64,000 nucleotides of DNA, from positions 47,462 to 111,461 of the forward strand of contig JACKCD010000015.1 in NCBI GenBank assembly GCA_020634215.1, written 5' to 3'. This document shows, piece by piece, positions 25,214 through 34,285 of the stretch; the first letter of the stretch is position 1, and every line of letters starts with the position of its first letter. The notes under the pieces were generated by a model. It had not been told where the DNA came from. It searched no databases and saw only the letters and a program-made list of their open reading frames with translations. Both the position numbers and the translations under genes were made by a program. This DNA is from Ardenticatenaceae bacterium. Lineage in GTDB: Bacteria; Chloroflexota; Anaerolineae; Promineifilales; Promineifilaceae.

Positions 25214-25636
25214 ATGAAAAGAAAAGCAGAAGCTGAATGGAAAGGAACCTTACAGCAGGGTTCTGGCGTGATGAAATTAGGCAGTGGGGTTTTTGAAGGG
25301 GCTTATAACTTTGGCACCCGTTTTGGCGAAGAGCCAGGTACAAACCCAGAAGAGCTGATTGGTGCTGCCCACGCGGGTTGCTACTCAATGTTTTTAGCGG
25401 CCGTTTTAGGTAACAATGGCTTCCCAGCGACGAGTGTCCACACCACAGCCACGGTTACGTTGGGGCGTGATGAAACAGGCCCCGTGGTCAGCAATATTGA
25501 TTTGGTCTGTGAGGCAGAAGTGCCAAACATTTCAGCAGAACAATTTGCTGAATTTGCCGAACTGTCAAAGAAAAATTGTCCTATTTCTCGTGCTTTGGCC
25601 GGGCCAGAAGTTTCATTGCAGGCAACATTGCTTTAA
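25214..25636 (+). CDS. OsmC-family peroxide-resistance protein
   Basis: A 140-residue thiol-dependent peroxidase that reduces organic hydroperoxides. The two redox cysteines are in AAHAGCYSMFLA (Cys about 56) and SKKNCPISRALAG (Cys about 121), and the N-terminus MKRKAEAEWKGTLQQGSG is typical of OsmC. ATG at 25214 follows AAGGAG by 8 bases. It carries the same 14-base upstream box as the 2OG oxygenase at 5179, so both may answer the same stress signal; this is inference. Confidence 0.92.
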   Translation: MKRKAEAEWKGTLQQGSGVMKLGSGVFEGAYNFGTRFGEEPGTNPEELIGAAHAGCYSMFLAAVLGNNGFPATSVHTTATVTLGRDETGPVVSNIDLVCEAEVPNISAEQFAEFAELSKKNCPISRALAGPEVSLQATLL

Positions 25637-25796
25637 ATATGGTGCAGAGGCAAACACGGATGGGGACAAACAATGCCCATTCGTGTTTGTTTTTGTGAAT
25701 GCCCCTGTTGTGCCTGCTTGTCCCCACAGACAATGTTGTTGTTCATAAAGCAGTAGCGGAGGTGTTAACGGCCGTTTACCCCCTTGTTCACATTTT

Positions 25797-26225
25797 ATGG
25801 AAGCACATTACCGTCGTTTAGAACAAATTGAGATGTCAAACCCATCGAGTGCCTATTATGCGCCGCAGATGGAGGTGGGGGAGGGAACGGCCGTTTGTAC
25901 CATTACCATTCGCCCCGAATTTTTGCACGGGGGTGGTGTGGTGCATGGGTCGGTCTACTTTTTTGCCCTGGATGATGCCGCCACCTTTGCCGCTAACTCG
26001 GTAGTGGCCGAAGGGGATTTTTTTATGACCTCTGGCTTTACCATCCACTTTTTGCGCCCCGCCGCCAGCGGCATCATTCGGGCAACGGGGCGCGTGGTTA
26101 ACCGCTCCCGCCGTCAAATTTTGGTAGATGTGGTGGCGGAGGATGAAAACGGCCGTTTGTTGGCACGCGGCACAGGCACCTTTATGGCGGGTCGGTCGGC
26201 ACATAATCGGTTAGCAACTCCATGA
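25797..26225 (+). CDS. PaaI-type hotdog thioesterase
   Basis: A 142-residue hotdog-fold protein with the PaaI signature FLHGGGVVHGSVYFFALDDAATFAAN (catalytic Asp in LDDA) and the later strand FMTSGFTIHFLRPAASGIIRATGRVVNRSRR. Such enzymes hydrolyse acyl-CoA thioesters. The start is ATG 25797; two AACGGCCGTT sites lie in frame (EGTAVCT and ENGRLLA). Its stop overlaps the start of the following gene (ATGA), showing coupled translation. Confidence 0.88.
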   Translation: MEAHYRRLEQIEMSNPSSAYYAPQMEVGEGTAVCTITIRPEFLHGGGVVHGSVYFFALDDAATFAANSVVAEGDFFMTSGFTIHFLRPAASGIIRATGRVVNRSRRQILVDVVAEDENGRLLARGTGTFMAGRSAHNRLATP

Positions 26226-27004
26226 TCAACCGTGCGCAGGCCATCGCCTTTGTCCAGGCCAACGGCAACGCCCGTGAGTTGGCGCGTTTGGTTTATTTGA
26301 CAGAAGGAAAACGGCCGTCTCCCGACATCATCGCCCAGTTTGCTGCCAGCCAAAGGGACGATGGTGGTTGGGCACCGTTTTGGGCAGAGATTAGCTCGGT
26401 GGACGCCACCTGCTACCAGCTTGCCCAGCTTGAGCAGCTTGGGCTGGGCGTATCCGAGCCGGTGGTGGCGCAGGCGTTGACCTTTTTGCGGCAGCGGCGG
26501 CAGGTGAATGGGGCGTGGGAGGAAGAAACGGTCGTTGCTGACCAAGCCCCACCCTGGGCGAAACCGGGCAATTTGGCTGCCATGCTCTATCTAACCGCCA
26601 ACTGTGGCTTTTGGCTGGCCGTATTGGGCAACGAGGGTGCGCTGCTTATGCCAACCACGCAGTTGCTGCGGCAGCACCTTGCGCTCGATGGTGCGCTGCC
26701 GTCGTTTTTACACACCCACTGGCTGGCGGCGGCACTGTGGCTGTCGCTGGGCGAAATGGAGCCAGCAACGGCCGTTTTTAACTATCTCACCGCCCATCTT
26801 AACAAACTTAGTGCCAACAACCTCACTTGGCTGTTAACGGCCGTTCAGGCCACCGGGCGACCCGTTGCACACCCCTTCCTCACCCAAGCGCGGGATAAAT
26901 TGGTGGGGTTGCAGATGGAAAACGGCCGTTGGCCCAGCGACGATGCCATGGAGCGCGATGTCCACGTCACCCTCGAAGCCCTGCGCGTTTTTGCCTCAAC
27001 GTGA
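26222..27004 (+). CDS. Prenyltransferase/terpene-cyclase-like repeat protein
   Basis: A 260-residue all-helical protein of the alpha/alpha-toroid class seen in squalene-hopene cyclases and prenyltransferases. The repeat motif Q-x-x-D-G-G-W-A (AASQRDDGGWAPFW, about residues 42-55) and a later QMENGRWPSDD (about 232-243) mark two blades. The DxDD cyclase motif is absent, so cyclase activity is unlikely. It overlaps the thioesterase gene by 4 bases, and a joint role is plausible but unknown. Confidence 0.65.
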   Translation: MINRAQAIAFVQANGNARELARLVYLTEGKRPSPDIIAQFAASQRDDGGWAPFWAEISSVDATCYQLAQLEQLGLGVSEPVVAQALTFLRQRRQVNGAWEEETVVADQAPPWAKPGNLAAMLYLTANCGFWLAVLGNEGALLMPTTQLLRQHLALDGALPSFLHTHWLAAALWLSLGEMEPATAVFNYLTAHLNKLSANNLTWLLTAVQATGRPVAHPFLTQARDKLVGLQMENGRWPSDDAMERDVHVTLEALRVFAST

Positions 27005-27059
27005 CCAATCCCCCGGTTCCGTGTCCAAAGAACAGATTCCCACACAGGAAAGGAGTATT

Positions 27060-27584
27060 GTGACAATGACAGCAAAAACAAGTTTTAATGAGGAAGAATG
27101 GTTTTTGGTAAGCAGCTTGCCCTCGATGATTGGTGCAGCCGTGGCTACCACAGGTAAAAGCGGGTTGATTGGCACCATGAAGGAGATGATGGCGAGTGCC
27201 CGTGCCATGATGGAAGCCGGTGAGACATATGCCGACAATGAACTCATCCAGGCCATCGTTGCCAAGATGGACAACAAGGACGATGCCAAGGCTCAGGCGG
27301 AGAAATATCAGCAGATGGCTATGGAAAAGATGGAAGCAGCCGGGGTAAAGACACCGGAACAGCTTGCCCAGCTAGTTCTTGACGATTGCCAGACTGTTAT
27401 GGATTTGCTGAATGACCGAGCCACTGCCGCAGAAACGGCCGATTATCAAGCGTGGGCGTTGTCGGTAGGCACGAAAGTGGCCGAAGCAGCCAAAGAGGGC
27501 GGCTTTCTTGGCTTTGGCGGCGAGCAGGTGAGCGAAGGCGAAGAAGCCCTGCTGCAGCGCATTGCCGCTACGTTAAACCAGTAA
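27060..27584 (+). CDS. Helical protein of unknown function
   Basis: About 174 residues from GTG 27060 (172 from ATG 27066); AAAGGAG lies just upstream of both. The sequence NEEEWFLVSSLPSMIGAAVATTGKSGLIGTMKEMMASARAMMEAG begins a Met/Ala-rich helical protein, followed by an acidic helical middle and a C-terminal FLGFGGEQVSEGEEALLQRIA. No signal peptide or catalytic motif was recognised. The gene lies 55 bases after the repeat protein and may belong to the same transcript. Confidence 0.6.
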   Translation: MTMTAKTSFNEEEWFLVSSLPSMIGAAVATTGKSGLIGTMKEMMASARAMMEAGETYADNELIQAIVAKMDNKDDAKAQAEKYQQMAMEKMEAAGVKTPEQLAQLVLDDCQTVMDLLNDRATAAETADYQAWALSVGTKVAEAAKEGGFLGFGGEQVSEGEEALLQRIAATLNQ

Positions 27585-27586
27585 TC

Positions 27587-27628
27587 GGTAATGGGTAATC
27601 AGTAAACGGTCACTGATTACCCATTACT
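27587..27628. repeat. GTAATCA heptamer inverted repeat between convergent genes
   Basis: AATGGGTAATCAGT is followed by an 8-base loop and its exact complement ACTGATTACCCATT. It belongs to the same heptamer family as 4066 and 44367, and probably serves as terminator for both the helical protein gene and sbcC. Confidence 0.8.
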
Positions 27629-27631
27629 CTG

Positions 27632-30631
27632 TTACGACACCCGAATTTGCGACCCGTTTAGCCCCTTTTCCACCTCAATGCGCGTCGGGAAAGCGTCGCG
27701 CAGTTCATCTATGTGGGTGATGACCAGAATGCGGGCAAAATCGTCCTGAATGGTGTTAATAGCCTCAATGAGCCGCTGTCGGCCGTTCGGATCCTGACTG
27801 CCAAACCCCTCATCAATCACCAACGTTTGCAGCCGCGCTCCGGCTCGTTTGGCAAGCAACTGCGACAACGCTAACCGGATGGCAAAGTTGACGCGGAACT
27901 GTTCGCCACCGCTAAAGTTGTCATACGGCCGTTCCCCAGCACTATCGCTAATCCGAATATCCAGCGTTTCAGCAACAGCATCGCGGCTTTTAAGCTGCTT
28001 TTGCGTCTCAAACATAATCCGCATTTCGCTCCCCGTCAGCCGTTCCAGCAGTTCATTGGCGCGGTCTTCAATGTCGGGCAGGGCTTGCTCAATAAGCAGT
28101 GCCTGCACGCCGCCACGCCCGCACGCCTTTTCCAGCAGCGCCAGCCGCTGCACTCGCTGCGTCAGTGCCGCCCGTTCATCCTGAAGCTGCCCTTGCTGCT
28201 GGCGCAAATCTTCCAGCACCCCCACAAGCTGCTGCGCCGCCCCCACACGCCGATTGATGCTAATTTGCACTTCGCGCAGCCGGAACACCTCATCCTCGAT
28301 GGCGCGGCGGTCGCTGCTGCTGGCGCGGAGGGTTTCCAGGTGGGCAACGGCCGTTTCCTGCTGCCCCGCTAATGTTTCCACCAATGCGGCCTGCTCGGTC
28401 AATCGTTGCCCCAGGTCAGCCAGCGCATCTTCTAACGGCTTGACGGCCGCTTCTGCCTGACGTAGCTCCTGGTGGCGGGTAACGGCCGTTTGTAACCCCT
28501 TCACCCGCTGCCGCACTCCCTCGTGCGCCGCCGGGTCATACCCCACCGCCGCCGTCTGGGTTTCCAATTCGGCCAAAGCCGCCTGCGCTTCGGCGGCAAA
28601 ATCGCCGCTTGTTAGCTGCCGTACCACCTCGGCCAACGCTGCCGCTCCTTCACTTTCCCACGCCGCCGCAAGCCGGTCAATTTCCCCCAGCCGCGCTTCG
28701 TGGGTGGAGAGGGTGCGCTGGGTGCTTTGACGCGCTTTTTCCCGCGATGTTTTGCGCCCAACGGCCGTTTCTAACGTTGACACCTGCTGTTTTTGGGCAG
28801 AAACGGCCGTTTCGTCCCCCAACAGCTTTTCCAACTCCGCCAGCCGCACCGCCCCCGCCACTTCCCAATCCGCCACCGCCTGGCTAATTTCCGCCAGTCG
28901 CGCCGCGGCCTGTGCCAGTCGCTGCTGCTGTGTTTGCTGCTCCCGCTCCAGCCGAGGCGTTTCTTGCAGGGCGGCTTGCAACTGGTTGATCTCGCTTTGC
29001 AGGTCAGCCAGCCGCTTTTTGTTGTCGCGGAACCGATTTGCCAGATCCTCACCGTCTTGCTGTAGCTCGGCCAACACCTCCTGCCGGTGGCTTTCGGTGA
29101 GGGGTTGCCCGCACAGCGGGCAACTGCTGCCTGCTTCTTCGCCCAGCCGATCCAGCCGTTCTTTGAGTTTGTTCATCTGCTCCCGCAGCCGGGGCTGCTC
29201 CGCTTGCAGCGTGTCCCGTTCGGCCAAAGCCGCCGCGTGCCGCTGGCTTTGGCTGGCAATGGCACCCAACTGGGCGGCGAGTTCGGTTAAGCGTTGGTTG
29301 GCGGCGGCGAGGTTTTGCGAAACGGCCGTTTCTTCCTCTTGCCATCGCCCCACCTGCTGCTTTTGCCGCGCCAACTGCTGCTGCTCTTGCCCCCACAGCC
29401 GCCGCTCACTTTCAAGCTGCTGCAAGACCAACCGCGCCTCTTGATACGCCTGCTCTTGTGCCGCCAGTTCCGCCAATTCAGCCTCAAGCTGGGTTAGCTG
29501 CTGCTGCCCAGCGGCGATTTGTGCCGCCACCTGTGCCCGTTCGTTGACGGCAGCGGCTACCTGCGCCGCCTGTGCCTGTCCCTGCCGCTGCTGCTGCTCC
29601 AACCGGCTGCGCGTTTGGGTGATGGTTAGTTCAAACGGCCGTTTTTGCTGCTGCAACTGATACGCCTGATCCGCCTTGTCTTGCCATCCCTGCAATTCCC
29701 GGTCGGCCGCTTGCCAGGCAGCAAATTCAGCTTCGATGGTGGCTGTGGCGGCTAAAATGGCGGTATAGCCATCCCGTTCCTGCTGCCGCTGCTGCTGCTG
29801 CTGTTGCCAGGTAGCCAGCGTGCGCCGGGCTTGGGTCAGGGTATTGGCACCCTGCTGTACGGCGCGTTCCTGCTGGGCAATGGCGGCCTCGGTTTGCCGC
29901 GCTTGGTTCAGTAGTTGTTCTTGCAGGGCAAGCTGGGCACCCACCTGCTCCGATTCAGCCTGGATGTCGGCAACGGCCGTTTTCCGCTCCTCCTCCTCGG
30001 CCAATTCGCGCTCAATCTCCTCTAAACGGCCGTCCAGCAGCCGCAAATCGAGTTCGGCTCCCTTGCGCCGCTCGGTCGCCGCCTCCTTGTACTGCTCCCA
30101 AATGCTCACCCCCAGCAGGTCGGCCAAAACCTCCTTGCGCTGGTTGGGAGTCTTGGTGGTAAATTCATCCGCCTTGCCTTGCAGCAAAAAGCTGGCGTTG
30201 CTAAAGGTGTCGTAATTCATCCGCAGCAGCTTTTCGATGGCTTCCTGCGTTTCGCGCACCTTGCTTTCGCTCAGCGGCTTCCAGCTAAGCGCGTCCAGCG
30301 GTTGGACGGGGTTGGTGGCAACTTGCAGCTCCAGCAGCAGCCGTTTGCCCGCCGCCTTGCGCCGGATGACGCGGTAAAGGCTGCCTTCGAGTTCAAAAAT
30401 AAACCGCACTTCGGCCGAGTCGCCGTTGATCGCAGCCAGCCGATTGACCAAATCATCGTCGCTGCGGCTGCGGGCGTTGCCAAACAGTGCCCAAGTGATG
30501 CTGTCAAGGATGCTTGATTTGCCCGCGCCATTGGCCCCGGAAATGCAAGCGGTGTGGATGCCGTCGAATTCAAGAACGGCCGTTTCGCGGTAGGATAAAA
30601 AGTTGGTTAGCTCAAGTCGTCGTGGGATCAT
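27632..30631 (-). CDS. sbcC: SbcC/Rad50-type nuclease complex ATPase
   Basis: A 999-residue SMC-like protein. Walker A is SGANGAGKSSILDSITWALFG (about residues 31-51), and QLLIEQALPDIE, then NFSGGEQFRVNFAIRLAL (ABC signature) and LVIDEGFGSQD (Walker B) form the C-terminal ATPase half. The two long coiled coils, rich in Gln, Ala and Glu, join at a zinc hook SSCPLCGQPLTE near residue 500. With SbcD it makes the double-strand nuclease that opens hairpins and trims blocked ends. The start at ATG 30631 gives the normal N-terminus MIPRRLELTNFLSY. The frame also stays open upstream through a heptamer repeat, and no good ribosome-binding site is visible. Confidence 0.93.
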   Translation of the reverse strand: MIPRRLELTNFLSYRETAVLEFDGIHTACISGANGAGKSSILDSITWALFGNARSRSDDDLVNRLAAINGDSAEVRFIFELEGSLYRVIRRKAAGKRLLLELQVATNPVQPLDALSWKPLSESKVRETQEAIEKLLRMNYDTFSNASFLLQGKADEFTTKTPNQRKEVLADLLGVSIWEQYKEAATERRKGAELDLRLLDGRLEEIERELAEEEERKTAVADIQAESEQVGAQLALQEQLLNQARQTEAAIAQQERAVQQGANTLTQARRTLATWQQQQQQRQQERDGYTAILAATATIEAEFAAWQAADRELQGWQDKADQAYQLQQQKRPFELTITQTRSRLEQQQRQGQAQAAQVAAAVNERAQVAAQIAAGQQQLTQLEAELAELAAQEQAYQEARLVLQQLESERRLWGQEQQQLARQKQQVGRWQEEETAVSQNLAAANQRLTELAAQLGAIASQSQRHAAALAERDTLQAEQPRLREQMNKLKERLDRLGEEAGSSCPLCGQPLTESHRQEVLAELQQDGEDLANRFRDNKKRLADLQSEINQLQAALQETPRLEREQQTQQQRLAQAAARLAEISQAVADWEVAGAVRLAELEKLLGDETAVSAQKQQVSTLETAVGRKTSREKARQSTQRTLSTHEARLGEIDRLAAAWESEGAAALAEVVRQLTSGDFAAEAQAALAELETQTAAVGYDPAAHEGVRQRVKGLQTAVTRHQELRQAEAAVKPLEDALADLGQRLTEQAALVETLAGQQETAVAHLETLRASSSDRRAIEDEVFRLREVQISINRRVGAAQQLVGVLEDLRQQQGQLQDERAALTQRVQRLALLEKACGRGGVQALLIEQALPDIEDRANELLERLTGSEMRIMFETQKQLKSRDAVAETLDIRISDSAGERPYDNFSGGEQFRVNFAIRLALSQLLAKRAGARLQTLVIDEGFGSQDPNGRQRLIEAINTIQDDFARILVITHIDELRDAFPTRIEVEKGLNGSQIRVS

Positions 30632-30633
30632 AG

Positions 30634-30716
30634 GGAATTGAGAATTGAGAATGGAGAATGGAGAATGGAGAACGGTCGGTTCCCAATTCTCAATTCCCAA
30701 TTCCCAATTCTTCGTT
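30634..30716. repeat. GAGAATT/GGGAATT heptamer block at the sbcD-sbcC junction
   Basis: Tandem units (GAGAATG, GAGAATT, CCCAATT) with inverted halves fill the junction. The last codons of sbcD (E-E-L-G-I-G-N) are encoded by the repeat itself, and the block occupies the place where a ribosome-binding site for sbcC would be expected. Confidence 0.8.
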
Positions 30717-31937
30717 CAAAATCTCTTTCGCCAGCACTTGCATCGCCGCCGCTTCTTCGCTGTCCAGGTTGATGGTTTGCCAGTACGTTTCCAGCAGTTG
30801 CTCCGGGGTCAGCGACTCTACGGCCACGGTGTCGCCGAGGCGGGTGCGTTTTTCAACGGCGTAATGCTTTTGGATTTGGATGCTCAGGGCGCGACTGAAG
30901 TGGTCGGCAATGGCGCGTTCGTCTAGCAGCGGCTCCCAGTCGCGGGGGTAGCGCAGTTGGACGCGGCAAATGGCATCGGCCACGCCATCGGGGTCGGGCA
31001 GTTGCGCCATGATATCGCTCATAAAGCTGTCGGCCTCACGGGTTTCGGGTTTGAAGTCGAGGAAGCGGCGGGTTTTGAGCTTGACGAACTCCCAGGTTGT
31101 TTTGCCCTTGCTGATTTCGGCCAGCACAAACCCTTTGGTTTCCCGCGCTTCGCCAAAGTCTATGCGCTCAATGGAGCCGGGGTAGACGACGGGAGGGTGT
31201 TGATTAACGGCCGTTAAACATTGATGTTTATGAATATGCCCCAGCGCCACATAATCCAAACGCGGGTTGTTGACCAGATTGCCTCCCAATACCAATTCGT
31301 GTCCGAGCATCACCATCCGCTCGCTGCCATATTTGGCTCCCTGAACGCTGGCATGGGCGGTCAGGATCAGCGGCAGCGTTGGGTCAGCCTGCTGAATAAG
31401 CCGCTCGACAATGCGAGTCACCTGTTCTTCAATGCTGGTAAACATTTCCTGCGCCGATTGCCCTTCTGTGTCTTGCCGGGTCATAAATTGGCTGCGTGAT
31501 AGCCAGGGAAGGGTGATAATCTGCGCGGGAATGCCCAATTGGTCTGGCTCCAGCAGACGGGGCTTGTCGGCGACGTAAATGTGGGGGACGGCCAGGGTGT
31601 CAAATTCGTGCAGAGTGTGGGCGCGGCCGGCGGCGGGGGAAACATCATGGTTGCCTACCAGCAGCACAGTGGGGATTTTGGCCTGAGAAAGGCGCATCAT
31701 CCGTTCTCCCCAGGCACGTTGGAAGGTGGGCTGCGGGTTGCGGTCTTTGTAAGCGTCTCCGGCAAAGATAACAAGATCTACTTGCTGGGAAACGGCCGTT
31801 TCCACAATCTGATCCAGTGCCCGCAAAAAATCCACCACCCGCAGCGGCAGCCCTGTTTCCGGGTCATGGCGGCCATAATTGGCAATATCAATATGGGCAT
31901 CGGCAAAATGCAGCACCCGTAGCGGTTTATTTGTCAT
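30690..31937 (-). CDS. sbcD: SbcD/Mre11-type exonuclease
   Basis: A 415-residue calcineurin-like phosphodiesterase. The metal-binding boxes are FADAHID (Asp/His near residue 11), VDLVIFAGDAYKDRNP (GD), LLVGNHD (GNHD) and LILTAHAS, YVALGHIH (GHxH). The typical SbcD capping region follows. It starts at ATG 31937. It lies upstream of sbcC on the same strand, and the two are separated by about 58 bases of heptamer repeat. The last seven residues are repeat-derived. Confidence 0.93.
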   Translation of the reverse strand: MTNKPLRVLHFADAHIDIANYGRHDPETGLPLRVVDFLRALDQIVETAVSQQVDLVIFAGDAYKDRNPQPTFQRAWGERMMRLSQAKIPTVLLVGNHDVSPAAGRAHTLHEFDTLAVPHIYVADKPRLLEPDQLGIPAQIITLPWLSRSQFMTRQDTEGQSAQEMFTSIEEQVTRIVERLIQQADPTLPLILTAHASVQGAKYGSERMVMLGHELVLGGNLVNNPRLDYVALGHIHKHQCLTAVNQHPPVVYPGSIERIDFGEARETKGFVLAEISKGKTTWEFVKLKTRRFLDFKPETREADSFMSDIMAQLPDPDGVADAICRVQLRYPRDWEPLLDERAIADHFSRALSIQIQKHYAVEKRTRLGDTVAVESLTPEQLLETYWQTINLDSEEAAAMQVLAKEILNEELGIGN

Positions 31938-31968
31938 TCCCAATTCTTAATTTCCTATTCTCACTTGA

Positions 31969-34020
31969 TCAGCTTTGCACATTCACCCAATAATGCTTTG
32001 TTTCTGCCTGGTTTATTGGGAAGGTACGTTCAATTACCACGTAATAGCGCCCAGGAGCCAGGCTGTTGAGCCGTACATTTTCGCCATCGGCTGGGTTGAT
32101 GTTTCTGCTTTCGCCCCACAGCGTTTTGTTGGCATCATAAACATACAGATTGTAATCGCTGCTGCTGGGGATGTTGCGAAGCTGCACCCAAACGCTGCGT
32201 GGCGTGGTCAGGTCAAAGTAAAAGGTATCAAAATAATCGGTGCGCCCGTCAAAGATCGGCTGCCGGGGCTGATTGAGGTTAAGCTGGATGGCACCGCCGA
32301 AGGTGTCGTCGTTAATGCGCCAATCGTGGCGCATAATCGGCAAATTAGCTTTTTCGCCGGGGAAGAAGAGGCGCGCCCGTTCGACAAGATTGAGTGCCTG
32401 CACCCCCGACTGGAAGTCGAAAAAGTCGCCGCCAATGACCCATAGAGCGCGGCCAATAAAGCCGCCACGCGGCCAGGCGCGAGCGGGCAGATTGTCGCCA
32501 CCACCCAAATCGTAGCTTACGCCGAGTTCTGACCATTGGTTGGTGGCTGGGTCGTAAACTTCGGTGACAGAAACTTCCTGACCACTGCCATCCAGCCCGC
32601 CAAAGACATACCACAGGCCGTCTGGCCCCACGGCACTGCCGGCCATGTAGCGGGGAATGTTCATGGAGTTAATGGCTTGCCAGCCACTGCTGCTGCTCCA
32701 GCATTCGCCGTTGCTCAGCAGTGCCAGGGCTTCGGTGTCGCCTGTCAGCCCACCTACGACGCAAACGCGCCCGCCTACCAGGGCGGCGGTGTGGGCAAAG
32801 CGAGGGCTGAGCATACTGGATTGGGCTTGCCACTGGTTGGTGATAGTAGAGTAGGTGTAGAAGGTGTCGAGGATGCGTTCAGTGGAGGTGGGATGGGTAG
32901 AACTTGCCAGCCCGCCGAGCAGGTGGTAGCGGTCGTTGTTTTGAGCAACGGCCGTTCCCCAAGCAAATGGCACCCCAAATGGCAGCGGCGGCGAACCAGC
33001 ATCACCCAAACTGGGTATGCCGTCTGACCAAGCGTTGCTGGCGATGTTATAGACCCAGTGGGTGCTGTCAAAAAGCTGGTTGTTGCCGTTGTAGCCACCG
33101 GGGACATAGATTTTGCCGTTGACGTAAACGGCTGTGGTGTTTGACAATCCTGCCGCGCCCGGCATCGGCTGCCGCTCCGTCCATTGCCCCGTAAACGTGT
33201 CCAGCCGCATCAGCCGCCGACTGACCACTGGCGTGTCGCTCAGCGTTGTCTGCCCCCCTACCACATACAAATACCGCGCCCCATCCGAGGCCACGGCATG
33301 GCGCGTGAGCGACCCCGGCATGTTTTCCGGCGTGCCAATGATGGTCCATTGGGAGTCAATGGGTTCGATAATGGCCGACAGTCGCATTAACCCCGGCCCA
33401 GAAACCCCAGCCTGCCAGTCGGCTACTTCAACATAATATTGCTGCCCTCGGCGCACGGCAAACCGCACCTGCGATTCAAATGCCCGCTGGTCGTCGTTAC
33501 ACGTCACCTGTACCAAATTTTGCTGTGGGTCGGCACAAGCGTTGGCAACGGCTTCCACGTTTTCGTAAACAGCCAGCACCGTGTCATAAGTGCTGTCATA
33601 GGTATTGATGACGACCACACCATTGCGCGGGGCGGTGAATTTGTACCAGGCGGTGCGGTATCCTTGGTTGCTGCTGGGAACACCCCACATACAGCTTTGT
33701 AGGCTGGGGTCGTTGGGGTCGGTAGTCATGTTGTTGACAGTGGTGGTGCTGCCATCGTTGGTGCGGCCATCAAACAGCAGTGGCGCGGTGGCGCAACTAT
33801 CGGAGGCGGGGGAGGCATCCGGGGCTTGGGGTTGCGCGGCGGGGTCGTATGGTTCCAGCGTCAAAGTTTCCTGCCCTGCTTGGACTACCATTTGCGCGGG
33901 CATAGGGATGGGTTGGTTGGGCTGCTGGGTTTGTCGCTGGGTAGCTTGGGCTAAAACGGCCGTTGTTACCAACACAAATCCAAACACCATCGGGAGTAAG
34001 ATAAACGCATAGCGGCGCAT
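31969..34020 (-). CDS. Secreted kelch-repeat protein with PPC-like domain
   Basis: A 683-residue exported protein with signal peptide MRRYAFILLPMVFGFVLVTTAVLAQA. Residues about 80-215 form a beta-sandwich region (TAWYKFTAPRNGVVVINTYDSTYDTVLAVYE) like PPC/pre-peptidase domains. Residues about 230-540 are kelch blades with the GG-doublet pattern (RYLYVVGGQTTL, KIYVPGGYNG, RVCVVGGLTG, LWYVFGGLDG). A second PPC-like domain closes the protein (DTFYFDLTTPRSVWVQLRNIPSSSDYNLYVYD). It is likely a surface adhesion or binding protein. It lies on the same strand as sbcDC but has its own spacer. Confidence 0.85.
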   Translation of the reverse strand: MRRYAFILLPMVFGFVLVTTAVLAQATQRQTQQPNQPIPMPAQMVVQAGQETLTLEPYDPAAQPQAPDASPASDSCATAPLLFDGRTNDGSTTTVNNMTTDPNDPSLQSCMWGVPSSNQGYRTAWYKFTAPRNGVVVINTYDSTYDTVLAVYENVEAVANACADPQQNLVQVTCNDDQRAFESQVRFAVRRGQQYYVEVADWQAGVSGPGLMRLSAIIEPIDSQWTIIGTPENMPGSLTRHAVASDGARYLYVVGGQTTLSDTPVVSRRLMRLDTFTGQWTERQPMPGAAGLSNTTAVYVNGKIYVPGGYNGNNQLFDSTHWVYNIASNAWSDGIPSLGDAGSPPLPFGVPFAWGTAVAQNNDRYHLLGGLASSTHPTSTERILDTFYTYSTITNQWQAQSSMLSPRFAHTAALVGGRVCVVGGLTGDTEALALLSNGECWSSSSGWQAINSMNIPRYMAGSAVGPDGLWYVFGGLDGSGQEVSVTEVYDPATNQWSELGVSYDLGGGDNLPARAWPRGGFIGRALWVIGGDFFDFQSGVQALNLVERARLFFPGEKANLPIMRHDWRINDDTFGGAIQLNLNQPRQPIFDGRTDYFDTFYFDLTTPRSVWVQLRNIPSSSDYNLYVYDANKTLWGESRNINPADGENVRLNSLAPGRYYVVIERTFPINQAETKHYWVNVQS

Positions 34021-34165
34021 ATGGCCTCCTCAAAAGTAGGACACGGACGAACACGGACGAACGCGGGTGGATTTGCCAGATTGTTGCTTTTCGTTCGTGA
34101 TGGTACGTCACGCTCGTGAAAATTTATGAACAAATAATCTATACCTCTATAGTACGCTTTGCCAG

Positions 34166-34206
34166 CAAAAAAGCCAACCACCCCTCGTGAAAAGGGTGGT
34201 TGGCTT
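34166..34206 (-). terminator. Terminator after ileS
   Basis: A 13-base perfect stem (arm AAGCCAACCACCC) with a 10-base loop is followed on the minus strand by TTTTTTGCTGG. It lies about 80 bases beyond the ileS stop codon, before the kelch gene. Confidence 0.85.
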
Positions 34207-34225
34207 AGAGGTGGGTTAAGGCTGG

Positions 34226-34282
34226 CATGGTTAGAGATTGGGGATTGGAGATTGAACCAATCTCCAATCTCTAATCTCCACG
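34226..34282. repeat. GGAGATT heptamer inverted repeat
   Basis: Tandem units AGAGATTGGGGATTGGAGATTG are followed by the inverse CAATCTCCAATCTCTAATCTCC, forming a hairpin of about 20 base pairs just after the ileS stop. Confidence 0.85.
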
Positions 34283-34285
34283 CTC

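Noticed and set aside
30632..30700. Longer N-terminus of SbcC starting at TTG 30700
   Set aside because: The additional 23 residues are translated heptamer repeat and do not occur before the family's normal start (MIPRRLEL).
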